Made by a program: the position numbers and the translations under genes
The notes under the pieces: model-generated
Seen by the model: only the letters and a program-made list of their open reading frames with translations
What the model was told of the DNA's origin: nothing
Database searches by the model: none
Assembly (NCBI RefSeq): GCF_007829815.1
Contig: NZ_VIWT01000004.1
Location: forward strand, 372,001-436,000
Direction of reading: 5' to 3'
DNA: 64,000 nt
Source: Kitasatospora viridis
GTDB taxonomy: Bacteria; Actinomycetota; Actinomycetes; Streptomycetales; Streptomycetaceae
Shown: in pieces, positions 34,138 through 44,398 of the stretch
Numbering within the stretch: position 1 is the stretch's first letter
Layout: each line of letters begins with the position of its first letter

Positions 34138-35906
34138 CGGGCGCCCGCCATCCGCTCGCAGGCCGCGAGCGCCGACAGGGCCAGGCCCTGGGCCATCAGG
34201 AAGTCGCTGTAGTGCACGTGGTCGCGGATGTACACGCAGGTCCGGCCGGGCTCCCAACTGCCGTCCGGGCGCTGCCGGTCGACCAGCCACTCGGCGCCGC
34301 GCAGGGCCGCCTCGGTGTCCCCGCACTCGGCCAGTGCGCGCACGGCCCGGCCGGTCTCGTCGGCGGTGCCCGGCTCGGTCAGGTCGCCGGTGGACCAGGA
34401 GCCGTCGGGGAGTTGGGCCGCGAGCAGCCGGCTGCGGGCCCGGCGGGCCGGGGCCTCGTCCGCGCGGCCGAGCGCGGTCAGCAGCCGCAGCACCGCGGCG
34501 GTGCCGGGCACCGCGCCGCGGTGCCACAGCGCGGGGAAGGACCCGTCGGTCCGCTGTCGCCGCAGCAGCCAGCGCAGTCCGCGGACCACCCGGGGGTGGT
34601 CCGGCGGCAGGCCGGCGCCGAGCAGGACCTGGAGCGCCCGGGCGGTGATGTAGGGGCAGGGGCCGTCCAGCGGGACCAGCGAGTCGCGCACGAAGGTGCT
34701 CCACGAGCCGCGCCGGTCCTGCCGGTTGAGCAGCCAGCCGATGCCGCTGCGCAGCGCCGGGGCCTCGGGCTCGCCCTGGAGCAGCAGGTCCAGGACGGCG
34801 AGCGAGTCGAGCACGTTCGGCCACCCCGTGGCGCCGGACCAGGTCCAGCCGCCGGGCGGGCAGGCGTACAGCGGGAACGGCGCGGTCTGCTGGAAGTCGG
34901 CCAGCCGGCGCCTGGCGGCGGCCGACTCGCGGTGCCCGGCGAGACCGGCCTCGCCCAGGGCGGCCGCCGCGAAGGCCGGGCCGGTCACCTCCACCCGTTC
35001 CACCGCCATGCCGTGGATCATGTGCCAGGAGCCGTCGGGCTGTGCGGTGGTGCGCAGGTAGTCGAGCCCGGCGGCGACCAATCCGCCCGGGCCGGCGCCG
35101 GCGGTGGCCAGCGCGCTCACCACCAGCCCGGTCAGCCACGGGTCGCCGCCGTACGACCCGACGCCGCCCTCCTGCCGCTGCACCTCGCCGAGCAACCGCA
35201 CCGCGGCCGGTCGGGCCACGGCCAGCGCGGCGCGCGAGAGCCGGCCGGGCGCGCCGAGCCGCGATTGCAGCAGGGCGAGGGCGATGAAGGGCGGCGAGAG
35301 GTAGGAGAGCACCCGGCGCCGCAGCGCCGCCGGGAGCAAGACGAGTTCGATCGGCACCCGGGGCGCCCGCGACCCGTCGGCCAGTCCGGCCAGGGCCAGG
35401 ACCAGGCAGCAGAGTTGCCGGACCGTCGGATCGGCGATGGCGGCCGGGCCGCCGTCGGCCCGCAGGCGGGCCAGGGCCGCGGTGACGGCCGGTGCGGCCA
35501 CAGCGGCCAGCGGGTCGTCGCTCGGCGTCAGCGCGAGCGCGGCGGCGGCCATGCAGCTGGCCACCGTGTCGGAGGGGAAGCCCTCCAGGGTGCCCCAGCC
35601 CCCGTCGGCGTTGCGGACCCGCAGCAGCCAGGCCCGGCCGTGGGCGGCCAGCGCCCGGTCGGCCGCGGTGCCCGCGAGGTGGAGGGCGAGCACGGCACCG
35701 GCCGTGCCGCTGACCGCTGCGGGGCGGGGGTTGGTCCAGGTGCCGTCGGGCGACTGCGCGGCCAGCAGCTCCTCGCTCGCGGCGGCGATCGCCGCGCGGA
35801 TCCGGGCCCGGCGGTCGGCGGGAGCGGCGGGGGTGCCGGGGGTGCCGGGGGTGCCGGGGGTGCCGGGATCGAAGGAGTTCGGGTTCGGGTTCGGCAGGAG
35901 CGACAT
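34134..35906 (-). CDS. Squalene-hopene-cyclase-like prenyl cyclase homologue lacking the DxDD motif
   Basis: A 590-aa alpha/alpha-barrel protein with QW-type repeats (QSPDGTW, NADGGWG, QPDGSWH, QRTDGSF, RPDGSWEPG), the class II terpene cyclase/squalene cyclase signature. The segment GWTWSGATGWPNVLDSLAVL aligns with the region before and through the SHC DVDDTA acid motif, but reads N364-V-L-D367: the catalytic middle Asp is Leu. Protonation as in SHC is therefore doubtful; a different acid (for opening an epoxide) or a non-cyclase role is possible. Length is close to SHC. The ATG follows GGGAG. It lies between the prenyl synthase and flavoprotein genes and overlaps the latter. Confidence 0.8.
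   Translation of the reverse strand: MSLLPNPNPNSFDPGTPGTPGTPGTPAAPADRRARIRAAIAAASEELLAAQSPDGTWTNPRPAAVSGTAGAVLALHLAGTAADRALAAHGRAWLLRVRNADGGWGTLEGFPSDTVASCMAAAALALTPSDDPLAAVAAPAVTAALARLRADGGPAAIADPTVRQLCCLVLALAGLADGSRAPRVPIELVLLPAALRRRVLSYLSPPFIALALLQSRLGAPGRLSRAALAVARPAAVRLLGEVQRQEGGVGSYGGDPWLTGLVVSALATAGAGPGGLVAAGLDYLRTTAQPDGSWHMIHGMAVERVEVTGPAFAAAALGEAGLAGHRESAAARRRLADFQQTAPFPLYACPPGGWTWSGATGWPNVLDSLAVLDLLLQGEPEAPALRSGIGWLLNRQDRRGSWSTFVRDSLVPLDGPCPYITARALQVLLGAGLPPDHPRVVRGLRWLLRRQRTDGSFPALWHRGAVPGTAAVLRLLTALGRADEAPARRARSRLLAAQLPDGSWSTGDLTEPGTADETGRAVRALAECGDTEAALRGAEWLVDRQRPDGSWEPGRTCVYIRDHVHYSDFLMAQGLALSALAACERMAGAR
35829..35864. repeat. 9-bp tandem repeat at the 5' end of the cyclase-like gene
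   Basis: Four perfect GGGGGTGCC units on the plus strand. They encode a GTP-repeat linker within the first 26 residues, ahead of the folded domain, so copy-number change would be tolerated. Confidence 0.8.
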
Positions 35907-35961
35907 CGGTTCTCCCAGGGACGATGCTCGGTGTTCGCGGGCAGGTGGTGCCGACCGGGTG

Positions 35962-37020
35962 TCAACTCACCCGGGCCAGCAGGGCGTCGGCGAGCGCGGC
36001 GTACTGCGCCCGGACGGCGGGCACCATCGGGACGGCGTCAAGCACGGCGCCGGCGCGGGCCAGCGCGGCCGCCGCCTCGCGCTCGCAGGCCTGCCGGCCA
36101 CCGCACTCCTCGATCAGCTCGGCAGCGGCGCGCAGCCGGGTGTCGGGGGTTTCGGGGCCGCCGGCCAGCAGCTCCGCGAGCCGGCGGGCCGCCGCTGCGG
36201 AACCGCTCGCGGCCACCACCACGGGCAGGCTGCGCTTGCGTTCCCGCAGGTCGCCCCAGACCGGCTTGCCGGTGACGGCGGGGTCGCCCCAGATGCCCAG
36301 GACGTCGTCGATGCACTGGAAGGCGAGGCCCAACTCCCGCCCCACCGCGTCGAGTGCGGCGGTGGCCGGTTCGGCGGCGCCACCGAGCACGGCACCGGCC
36401 GCCCCAGCGGCGGCGAGCAGCGCGCCGGTCTTGCCCGCGGCCATGGCACGGTACTCGGCCACCGTGACCGCACCGGGCCCGGTCCACGGGCGGGTGGCGA
36501 AGCGCAGGTCGCGAGCCTGGCCGTCGACGAGTTCGCGCAGCGCCGCCGCGAGCCGGGCGGCGGCGGCCGGGCCGGCCGGACCGCCACGGGAGAGCAGCAG
36601 GTCGAAGGCGAGCACCTGGAGGGCGTCGCCCACCAGGATCGCCGCGGTCACGCCGAACTCCCGCCAGACGGTCGGCCTGCCGCGGCGGTGCCGGTCGCCG
36701 TCCATCACGTCGTCGTGCACCAGGCTGAAGTTGTGCACCAGTTCGACGGCGACCGCGCCCGGCAGCGCGGCGTCCACGGAGGCACCGACGGCCTCGGCCG
36801 CCAGCAGTGCGAGCGCCGGGCGCAGCGCCTTTCCGGAGTCGAAGGTCCCCGGGTTGCCGTCCGCGTCCGCCCAACCGAGGTGGTAGGCGGCGATCCTGGT
36901 CATCCAGGGTTCCAGCCGGGCGACGGTCTCGCGCAGCAGCGGCTCGGCGAGTTCGCGGGCCCGGTCCAGGGTGGCCGGGGCCGGGGCGGGCTGGTGGGAG
37001 GTGTGTGCGGTGATCGTCAT
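35962..37020 (-). CDS. Polyprenyl (geranylgeranyl-type) diphosphate synthase
   Basis: A 352-aa trans-prenyl synthase. GKALRP (63-68) for IPP binding, first Asp-rich motif DDVMD (103-107), second motif DDVLG (238-242) with GIWGDP following; the loss of the last Asp is common in actinobacterial GGPP synthases. Other conserved parts are VHNFSLVHDD, KTGALL and WGDLRERKRSLPVVVA. It should make the C15-C20 chain used by the UbiA enzyme encoded 48 nt upstream. Exact chain length cannot be read from sequence. Confidence 0.9.
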   Translation of the reverse strand: MTITAHTSHQPAPAPATLDRARELAEPLLRETVARLEPWMTRIAAYHLGWADADGNPGTFDSGKALRPALALLAAEAVGASVDAALPGAVAVELVHNFSLVHDDVMDGDRHRRGRPTVWREFGVTAAILVGDALQVLAFDLLLSRGGPAGPAAAARLAAALRELVDGQARDLRFATRPWTGPGAVTVAEYRAMAAGKTGALLAAAGAAGAVLGGAAEPATAALDAVGRELGLAFQCIDDVLGIWGDPAVTGKPVWGDLRERKRSLPVVVAASGSAAAARRLAELLAGGPETPDTRLRAAAELIEECGGRQACEREAAAALARAGAVLDAVPMVPAVRAQYAALADALLARVS

Positions 37021-37068
37021 GACGGTCCGTTCCTGCCGCCCAGCGGCGGCTGCGGGGAGAGCGTCGGG

Positions 37069-38088
37069 TCAGGAGGTCCGGCGCGGCAGGTTGCCGCGCA
37101 CGGCGCCGGCCAGCCACACCAGGAAAGCGGCGAGCGCCACGCCGTAGACGGCCGGCCAGGCGCCGCGCACGGGCTGCCCGGCGAACAGGCTCAGCGTGAT
37201 CGCGCAGGTGGTGAGCGGCAGGTGCACGGAGGCCCAGAAGGTGACGGCGTTGGCCGTCTCGCTCCGTTCCAGCGCGCCGGCCAGCAGGCGCCGCGCGACC
37301 CAGGCCGCGATCGGCCCGGTCGCGGCGACCGCGAGCGCCCCCGACCAGGGCACGGCCCCGGTCACCGCGAGGGCGAACGCCGTTCCGGCGACGACCAGTT
37401 GGCCGACCAGGTAGAGCCTGGTCAGGCCCGGCGGGCGGAGCAGCACGGCGAGGGTGCGCTTGCCGGTGCGCCGGTCACCCTCGATGTCGGCGAGGTTCAT
37501 CACGGACATCCGCAGGAACTGCAGGGCGCACACGGCGCCGACCCAGACCAGGTCGGCCCCGGTCGGCGCACCGGCCTGCAGCGTCCGGGCCAGCACCGGG
37601 CCCAACCCGTAGAGCACCACGGCGCAGGCGGCCTCGCCCAGCGCGCGGTAGTTCAGCCGCAGCGGCGGGGCCGTGTAGAACCAGGAGAGCGCGGTGATCA
37701 CGGCGGCGACGGCCCGGGCACCCGCCGTCGGCATCGCGGCGATCAGCCCGACGGCGGCGAACAGCAGCACGAAGGCCGCGCCGAGGCTGACCTGCGGGCG
37801 CAGCAGCCCGCTCACCAGCACCCGGCTGCCGCCGGTCCACCCGGTGGGCGCGGCGTTCGCCCGGTCCGCCTCCAGGTCGAAGTACTCGTTGCAGTAGTGC
37901 GTCATCAGGTGCGTGCACCAGGCGAACAGCAGGGTGAGCACGAAGCGGGCCGGCCGGAACGCGTGGCCGTCGTGCACCGCCAGGGTGACTCCCAGCCCGA
38001 CCACCATCATGCTCTGCACCAGGAACTTGGGCCGGCCCAGCCGGATGAAGGCGCGGACCCGGCCCGCTGAGCTCTCCACGGGTTCCAC
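37069..38088 (-). CDS. UbiA-family aromatic prenyltransferase
   Basis: A 339-aa membrane protein with about eight or nine hydrophobic spans. First Asp-rich motif NEYFDLEAD (67-75), second DIEGDRRTGKRT (201-212); both bind the Mg-prenyl diphosphate. It should attach the prenyl chain to an aromatic acceptor at the membrane; with an HPPD in the operon, homogentisate is the likely acceptor, as in plastoquinone and tocopherol synthesis. GTG start 6 nt after the acyltransferase stop, with a GAGGAG box inside the upstream coding end. A menaquinone MenA role is less likely given the neighbours. Confidence 0.85.
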   Translation of the reverse strand: MEPVESSAGRVRAFIRLGRPKFLVQSMMVVGLGVTLAVHDGHAFRPARFVLTLLFAWCTHLMTHYCNEYFDLEADRANAAPTGWTGGSRVLVSGLLRPQVSLGAAFVLLFAAVGLIAAMPTAGARAVAAVITALSWFYTAPPLRLNYRALGEAACAVVLYGLGPVLARTLQAGAPTGADLVWVGAVCALQFLRMSVMNLADIEGDRRTGKRTLAVLLRPPGLTRLYLVGQLVVAGTAFALAVTGAVPWSGALAVAATGPIAAWVARRLLAGALERSETANAVTFWASVHLPLTTCAITLSLFAGQPVRGAWPAVYGVALAAFLVWLAGAVRGNLPRRTS

Positions 38089-38094
38089 GGGTGG

Positions 38095-39303
38095 TCAACT
38101 CCTCGGTCGGTCGGGCGTGGTGACACTGGCTCGGCGCTGCGGCGGCACGGAGGCCGACAGCGCCGGGCGGCGCGGACGGGACCAGCGGCCCATCGCGGGC
38201 AGTTCGACATGACGGTGCATCAGGCGCGCGACCAGCAGGGCCAGCAGCAGGAACCCTCCGGTGGCGCCGAACGCGACCGGCGTGCTCCACCGGCCGCCGC
38301 CCAGCAGCCAGTGGGCGATCATGATGACCGGCCAGTGCACCACGTAGAAGGCGAAGGACTCGGCGCCGAGCCGGACCAGCCGGGGTCGGGCGAGCCAGGT
38401 GCGCCGTCCGGCCCGGTCCGCCGCGGCGGCCGACAGGATCAGCGCGGCGACCGGTACCACCGTGACGGCCGCGGGCAGGAAGGCGAACGGCAGGGTGCCG
38501 AGTCCGGCCCCCAGGGCGAGCACCAGGGCCAGCGCCGACCACCCGATCCCGGGCGCCACGGCGCGTCCGCTCCGGGCCAGCCGGGCCAGCAGCATGCCGA
38601 GCACGAACTCCGGGAGCCGCCCGAGCGGGAAGAAGTACGGGATCCAGAACTCGTACTGGGAGACGCCGACATCGGGCACGGTGCGCCCGCCGTGGCAGAG
38701 CGAGGCGACCACGGCCACCAGCCAGACCGTCAGCACGGCCGCGCCGGCCGCCGCCCACAGCCACCGCTCGGGCAGCCGGCGCACCTGCCGCAGCAGGAAC
38801 GGGAAGAGCAGGTAGCAGAACGCCTCGACGGCCAGCGACCAGGTGACGATGTTGAGGCCGGCGGTGTAGGCGGGATCGGGTGACCAGGCGTGCAGCAGCA
38901 GCAGGTTGGCCAGGGCGGGTAGCCAGGGAACCCCGCTGCCGTGGCCGCCGGTCACCGCCGATCCGGTCACTGCCACGAAGACCAGCAGCACCACCCAGAC
39001 CACCAGGTGGTTGGGGTAGATCTTGGCCGCCCGGCGCCGCCAGAAGGCCCGCGCCGGCTCCTGCGGGCGCGCCGACCAGGTGAGCACGAAGCCGCTGAGC
39101 ACGAAGAACACCGACACGCCCACCATGCCCAGCGGGAGCACCGCCTTGACGCCCTGTCGGATCCGGCTGTCCCGGAAGACGTCGGCGACGTACCAGGCGT
39201 GCGTGAGGAACACGGCCAGTGCGCAGAGGAACCGCAGGCCGGTGAGCGAGGGGAACTGCTGGACCGGCGCGCTCGACCGGTGGTTGGACCGCTCGTCGAT
39301 CAC
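38095..39303 (-). CDS. Acyltransferase 3 family membrane protein (OafA/YrhL-like)
   Basis: A 402-aa polytopic protein with about ten hydrophobic spans. It opens with FPSLTGLRFLCALAVFLTHAW, the family's first span with its catalytic-type His, and contains VGVSVFFVLSGFVLTW and FWRRRAAKIYP, both diagnostic. Family members transfer acyl groups to sugars, lipids or natural products. The GTG at 39303 has AAAGGAGAG 6 nt upstream; an ATG 24 nt earlier does not. It lies in the operon after HPPD, so acylation of the product is plausible. Confidence 0.85.
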   Translation of the reverse strand: MIDERSNHRSSAPVQQFPSLTGLRFLCALAVFLTHAWYVADVFRDSRIRQGVKAVLPLGMVGVSVFFVLSGFVLTWSARPQEPARAFWRRRAAKIYPNHLVVWVVLLVFVAVTGSAVTGGHGSGVPWLPALANLLLLHAWSPDPAYTAGLNIVTWSLAVEAFCYLLFPFLLRQVRRLPERWLWAAAGAAVLTVWLVAVVASLCHGGRTVPDVGVSQYEFWIPYFFPLGRLPEFVLGMLLARLARSGRAVAPGIGWSALALVLALGAGLGTLPFAFLPAAVTVVPVAALILSAAAADRAGRRTWLARPRLVRLGAESFAFYVVHWPVIMIAHWLLGGGRWSTPVAFGATGGFLLLALLVARLMHRHVELPAMGRWSRPRRPALSASVPPQRRASVTTPDRPRS

Positions 39304-39357
39304 GAGCGCTCTCCTTTCGCCGTGCATTCTCAGAAGGGGTTTTGAACTGACGCAGCG

Positions 39358-40569
<1,212 letters not shown>

Positions 40570-40586
40570 AGTCGTCTTACGTCACG

Positions 40587-43500
40587 TCAGCTGCCGCTCC
40601 TGGAGGCCGAGTTCACGACGGCGTCGAGGGTGGCCGCCGGCGCCGGACCGCCCAGCCGCTCGGTCAGCTCCCGGGCCAGGCGCTGGTGCTCGGCCGCCTG
40701 GCGCCGGTCGCCGCCCTCCTGGTGGATCAGGCCGAGCGTGCGGTGCACCGTGGCGCGCAACTCGGGCCGATTCTCCTGAGATCGCATCAGTTCCAGGGCC
40801 CGGTTGGCGTGTTCGAGGGCCGCGCCCGGCACCTGGAGGCGGCGCAGGGTCTCCGCCATCTCGACCAGCGCCTCGGTCTCCCCTGCCAGGTCCTTGCACT
40901 CCCGCACCGCCGCCAGCCCCTGGCGCAGCCGGTCCAGCGCCTCGCCGAGCCGGTCGAGGGCACCCAGGGTCTGGCCGAGGCCGATCAACGCGTGGCCCTC
41001 GCTGCGCCGTTCGCCTGCCTCCCGGGAGACCGCCACGGCCCGGTCCAGCACCTCCAGCGCCTGGTCGTGGCGCCCGACCAGGCCCAGGGTGTAGCCGAGG
41101 TTGGCGAGCGCGTTCGCCTCGTCGCGCAGGTCGCCGAGTTCGTGCAGGACCGGCAGCGCCGCGCGGAAGCTCTCGATGGCCCGCTCCGGGTCGCCGCCGG
41201 CGGCGTGCACCACGCCGAGCCGGATCAGGCAGGCGGCCTGGCCGCCGGCGTCGCCCAGCTCGACGGCGAGCGCATGACTGCGGGTCAGGGCGTCGGCCGC
41301 CTCCGGGTAGCGGCCGGACTGCCAGTACGGCATGGCGAGGTTGGCGAGGCAGACGAACTCCGCCGCCCGGTCACCGAGCCGCCTGGTGGCGGCGACGGCC
41401 AGCAGGTGGCTGTCGACGTACTCGTCGACGTGGCCGCCGAGCCGGAAGTACTGCGCCATGTTGCGGGCCAGCTGCCAGGTGAAGGAGTCCAGGCCGAGGT
41501 GGGCGGCCTGGCGGCAGGCGGCGAGCAGGTTGGCCCGCTCGCCGTCCAACCAGTGCACCGCGGCCGCCCGGTCGGGGAACGGCAGCCGCTCGGCGGCGCC
41601 CCCGCCGCTGCCGCCGCTGCCGTCCTCGTCGTCGGCCGCCAGGTCCTTGCGGCCCGGGTTCAGCTGGGCGGCCGCGGCCGCGGTGGCCCCGCGGAAGAAG
41701 CCCAGCAGGCGGTGCACGGCCTCGTCGCGCACCTCGGGGCTCTCCTCCTGGTGCGCCGCGTCCCGGGCGTAGGCCCGCAACAGGTCGTGGAACCGGTAGC
41801 GGCCCGGGTGGCCGGCTTCCAGCAGGTGGGCGTCGACCAGCGACTCCAGCGCCTCCTCGACCGTGGCGAGCGGCTGGTCGAGCAGCGCGCCCGCGGTGCT
41901 CAGGCCGATGGTCGGGCCGGTCACCAGGCCGAGCAGCCGGAAGGTCCGGGCCAGCCCGGACCCGTGCGCCGCGTCCGCCTCGCGCACCGAGGCGTAGGAG
42001 AGCGCGAAACTCGCGGCGACGGCGAGGTCGCCGACGCGCAGCTCGCGCAGGCGGCTGCTCTCGTCGGTCAGCCGCGCCGCCAGGTGGGCCATGCTCCAGC
42101 TCGGCCGGGCCGCCAGCCGCGCCCCGACGATCCGCACGGCCAGCGGCAGGCCCGCGCACGCCTCCAGGATCTCCCGCACCGCGTCCGGCTCGGCCTCCAC
42201 CCGGGCCCGGCCGACCGACTTGGCCAGCAGGGCGCGCGCCTGCTCGGCCGGGAGCACGTCGAGTTCGAGCAGTGCGGCGCCGGCGATGCCCGGGAGCCGG
42301 TCCCGGCTGCTGACCAGCACGGCGCAGCCGGGACCGCCCGGCAGCAGCAGCCGCACGTCGGCGATCTCGCGCGCGTCGTCCAGCACCACCAGCACCCGGC
42401 GGTCGGCCACCAGGCTACGGAACAGCGCCGCCCGGTCCCCAGCCGCCACCGGCACGGCGGCCTGGTCGAGCCCCAGCGCGAGCAGGAACGAGCCCAGCAC
42501 TTCGCCGGCCTGGCGCGGCGCGCCGCTGTGCCCGGCGAGCGCGGCGAACAGCTGCCCGTCGGGGTAGTGGTCGCGGACCCGGTGGGCGGCCTGCAGGGCC
42601 AGGGCGCTCTTGCCGAGCCCGCCGCAGCCGGAGATCACCGCGACCGCCACGCCGTCCACCGGCGCGGACAGCAGCTCCACCAGTCGCTCCAGCTCCACGT
42701 CACGGCCGGTGAAGTCGGTCAGTGCCGAGGGCAGTTGGGCCGGTACGACGGTGCCGACCAGCGCGGGGCGGTCGGCCTGCGGCGGCTGCGCGGACCGGGC
42801 GGCCGCCGGCGCCGGCCGTGCGGCGACCACCGCGGGCGCTCCGGCCGGCGGGTCCTGCGCGTGCGCCGGCTGCGGCCCGCCGCCGAGGATCCGGTCGTGC
42901 AGGCGGCGCAGCACCGGGCCGGGCTCCACCCCCAACTCCCGTACCAGCGCCTGGCGCGCCGCACGGTAGGCGGCCAGGGCGTCCACCGTGCGGCCGTCCT
43001 GGTGCAGCGCGAGCATCAGCCGCTCGTGCAGGCGCTCGTCCAGCGGGTGCTCCTGGCAGAGCCGGGTCAGCCGGGGCAGCAGCTCCACCTGCCGCCCGGC
43101 CTGCAATCCGGCGTCCACCAGCTCCAGTTGGACGGCCAGCAGGCGCTGCTCCAGCGGCTCGACCCAGGCCTCGCGCAGTGCCGCCGATGCCACGTCGGCC
43201 AGCGGCGCACCGCGGTGCAGTGCGACGGCCTCCGTCAACGCTTGGTAGGCGACCGCCCATTGACCGCGGGCGGCGGACCGGCGGCCGCGTGCCGCGGCCG
43301 CCTCGAAGCGTTCCAGGTCGACCTCACCGGGTGCGGTGATCAGCCGGTAACCGGGCGCTCTGGCCACGATCCTGGCGCCGCCGGCCGGTCCGAGCTGGGC
43401 CCGCAGCCGGGCCAGGCAGGTGTGCAGGGCGCCGCGCGCCCCGCTCGGCGGCCGGCCGTCCCACACCGCCTCCACCAGCCCGTCGAAGGAGACGGTGTCG

Positions 43501-43610
43501 CCCCCGTGCACCAGCATCGCCGCCAGCAGGTTGCGCTGCCGCCCGCCCGCTATCGCCACCTCTCGACCTTCGTCGCGCACGAACAACGGTCCCAGGACAC
43601 CGAATTGCAT
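40587..43610 (-). CDS. AfsR-type SARP transcriptional regulator (BTAD, NB-ARC, TPR)
   Basis: A 1007-aa regulator. Residues 1-95 form an OmpR-type winged helix (QFGVLGPLFV, GALHTCLARLRAQLG); 96-245 are the bacterial transcriptional activation domain (VDLERFEAAAARGRRS, then LDERLHERLMLALHQDGR). An NB-ARC ATPase has P-loop GCGGLGKS (328-335) and VLVVLDDA; the last 350 residues are TPR repeats. SARPs activate antibiotic clusters by recruiting RNA polymerase; the large form adds nucleotide-controlled oligomerisation. It lies directly upstream of, and co-oriented with, the HPPD operon, so it is the likely pathway activator. Confidence 0.92.
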   Translation of the reverse strand: MQFGVLGPLFVRDEGREVAIAGGRQRNLLAAMLVHGGDTVSFDGLVEAVWDGRPPSGARGALHTCLARLRAQLGPAGGARIVARAPGYRLITAPGEVDLERFEAAAARGRRSAARGQWAVAYQALTEAVALHRGAPLADVASAALREAWVEPLEQRLLAVQLELVDAGLQAGRQVELLPRLTRLCQEHPLDERLHERLMLALHQDGRTVDALAAYRAARQALVRELGVEPGPVLRRLHDRILGGGPQPAHAQDPPAGAPAVVAARPAPAAARSAQPPQADRPALVGTVVPAQLPSALTDFTGRDVELERLVELLSAPVDGVAVAVISGCGGLGKSALALQAAHRVRDHYPDGQLFAALAGHSGAPRQAGEVLGSFLLALGLDQAAVPVAAGDRAALFRSLVADRRVLVVLDDAREIADVRLLLPGGPGCAVLVSSRDRLPGIAGAALLELDVLPAEQARALLAKSVGRARVEAEPDAVREILEACAGLPLAVRIVGARLAARPSWSMAHLAARLTDESSRLRELRVGDLAVAASFALSYASVREADAAHGSGLARTFRLLGLVTGPTIGLSTAGALLDQPLATVEEALESLVDAHLLEAGHPGRYRFHDLLRAYARDAAHQEESPEVRDEAVHRLLGFFRGATAAAAAQLNPGRKDLAADDEDGSGGSGGGAAERLPFPDRAAAVHWLDGERANLLAACRQAAHLGLDSFTWQLARNMAQYFRLGGHVDEYVDSHLLAVAATRRLGDRAAEFVCLANLAMPYWQSGRYPEAADALTRSHALAVELGDAGGQAACLIRLGVVHAAGGDPERAIESFRAALPVLHELGDLRDEANALANLGYTLGLVGRHDQALEVLDRAVAVSREAGERRSEGHALIGLGQTLGALDRLGEALDRLRQGLAAVRECKDLAGETEALVEMAETLRRLQVPGAALEHANRALELMRSQENRPELRATVHRTLGLIHQEGGDRRQAAEHQRLARELTERLGGPAPAATLDAVVNSASRSGS

Positions 43611-43719
43611 GCCACACCCCCGTGCCGAGCCCCCGTGACCCGCCGCCCTCCGCAGCGCGGTGACCGCGCGACCCTACCGTTCCCGACCGACAGGCAGAAA
43701 TGGATTCGGGGCCGGACGA

Positions 43720-44271
43720 TCAGGCGTAGCTACGGTCGACAGCCGTGGCGACCCACAGGTGGTACTGCCCCGGGGCGATCGCGGGCGAGGGGTCGGAGTC
43801 GGGGCCGACGGCGCCGAGCGGGAAGAAGGTGACCCCGCAGCCCCGGCAGAGCCAGCCCGACTGCCACACCCGCTGGAGCTGCTGCCAGCGCATCTGCTGA
43901 CCGTACGTCAGTTGGGCGGCGGCCTGCTGGCCGCGCGCCAGCGACCTCGACCGCAGGACGAGCGCGATCACCAGCAGGATCACGGGCAGCACGAACGGCC
44001 CGATGGCGTATCCCGTGCGGTAGGCGTCCGAGTAGCCCGACAGGTCGGCGGAGCTGTTGTGGATCTCGGTGAAGAGCCCGAGGACGCCGAGGGCGCCGCC
44101 GATGCTGAAGAGTACGGTCGCCGCGGTGCTCTGGCGGACCGGGTCCTGCTGCGGCGCGGGCGGCGGGGCCAGCGGGGCGCGGGCGTCGGGGGCGATGGAC
44201 GGGTCCGTGAGGATCTGCGGTACCGGAACGGCGTGGTCCGGCGAGGCGCACTGCGGGCAGGCGGGGGCCAT
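43720..44271 (-). CDS. Small membrane protein with zinc-ribbon-like cysteines
   Basis: About 183 aa from ATG 44271, with GGAG upstream. N-terminal CPQC pair, Pro-rich segment, two hydrophobic spans (ATVLFSIGGALGVLGLF and IGPFVLPVILLVIALVL), then a basic Gln-rich helix and a C-terminal CRGCG pair followed by TFFPLGAVG. The paired CxxC motifs could form one zinc ribbon bringing both ends together in the cytoplasm. Function unknown. It is upstream of the SARP gene on the same strand, but a 109-bp gap with a probable SARP promoter separates them. Confidence 0.7.
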   Translation of the reverse strand: MAPACPQCASPDHAVPVPQILTDPSIAPDARAPLAPPPAPQQDPVRQSTAATVLFSIGGALGVLGLFTEIHNSSADLSGYSDAYRTGYAIGPFVLPVILLVIALVLRSRSLARGQQAAAQLTYGQQMRWQQLQRVWQSGWLCRGCGVTFFPLGAVGPDSDPSPAIAPGQYHLWVATAVDRSYA

Positions 44272-44398
44272 GTGGGGGACTGCTCCTGGTTGTGTTCGAA
44301 CGGTGAGCAGGTAGTACATCACGTTCCATGATCCGATTGAATGCGTTATCAACGGCCCTTCACCATCCGACGGTGCGGGGCGAGGAGACGGAGGATCA

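Noticed and set aside
37069-38088. UbiA protein as menaquinone-pathway MenA
   Set aside because: The gene is embedded between an acyltransferase and a GGPP-type synthase behind HPPD, with no menaquinone genes nearby. A phylogeny would settle it.
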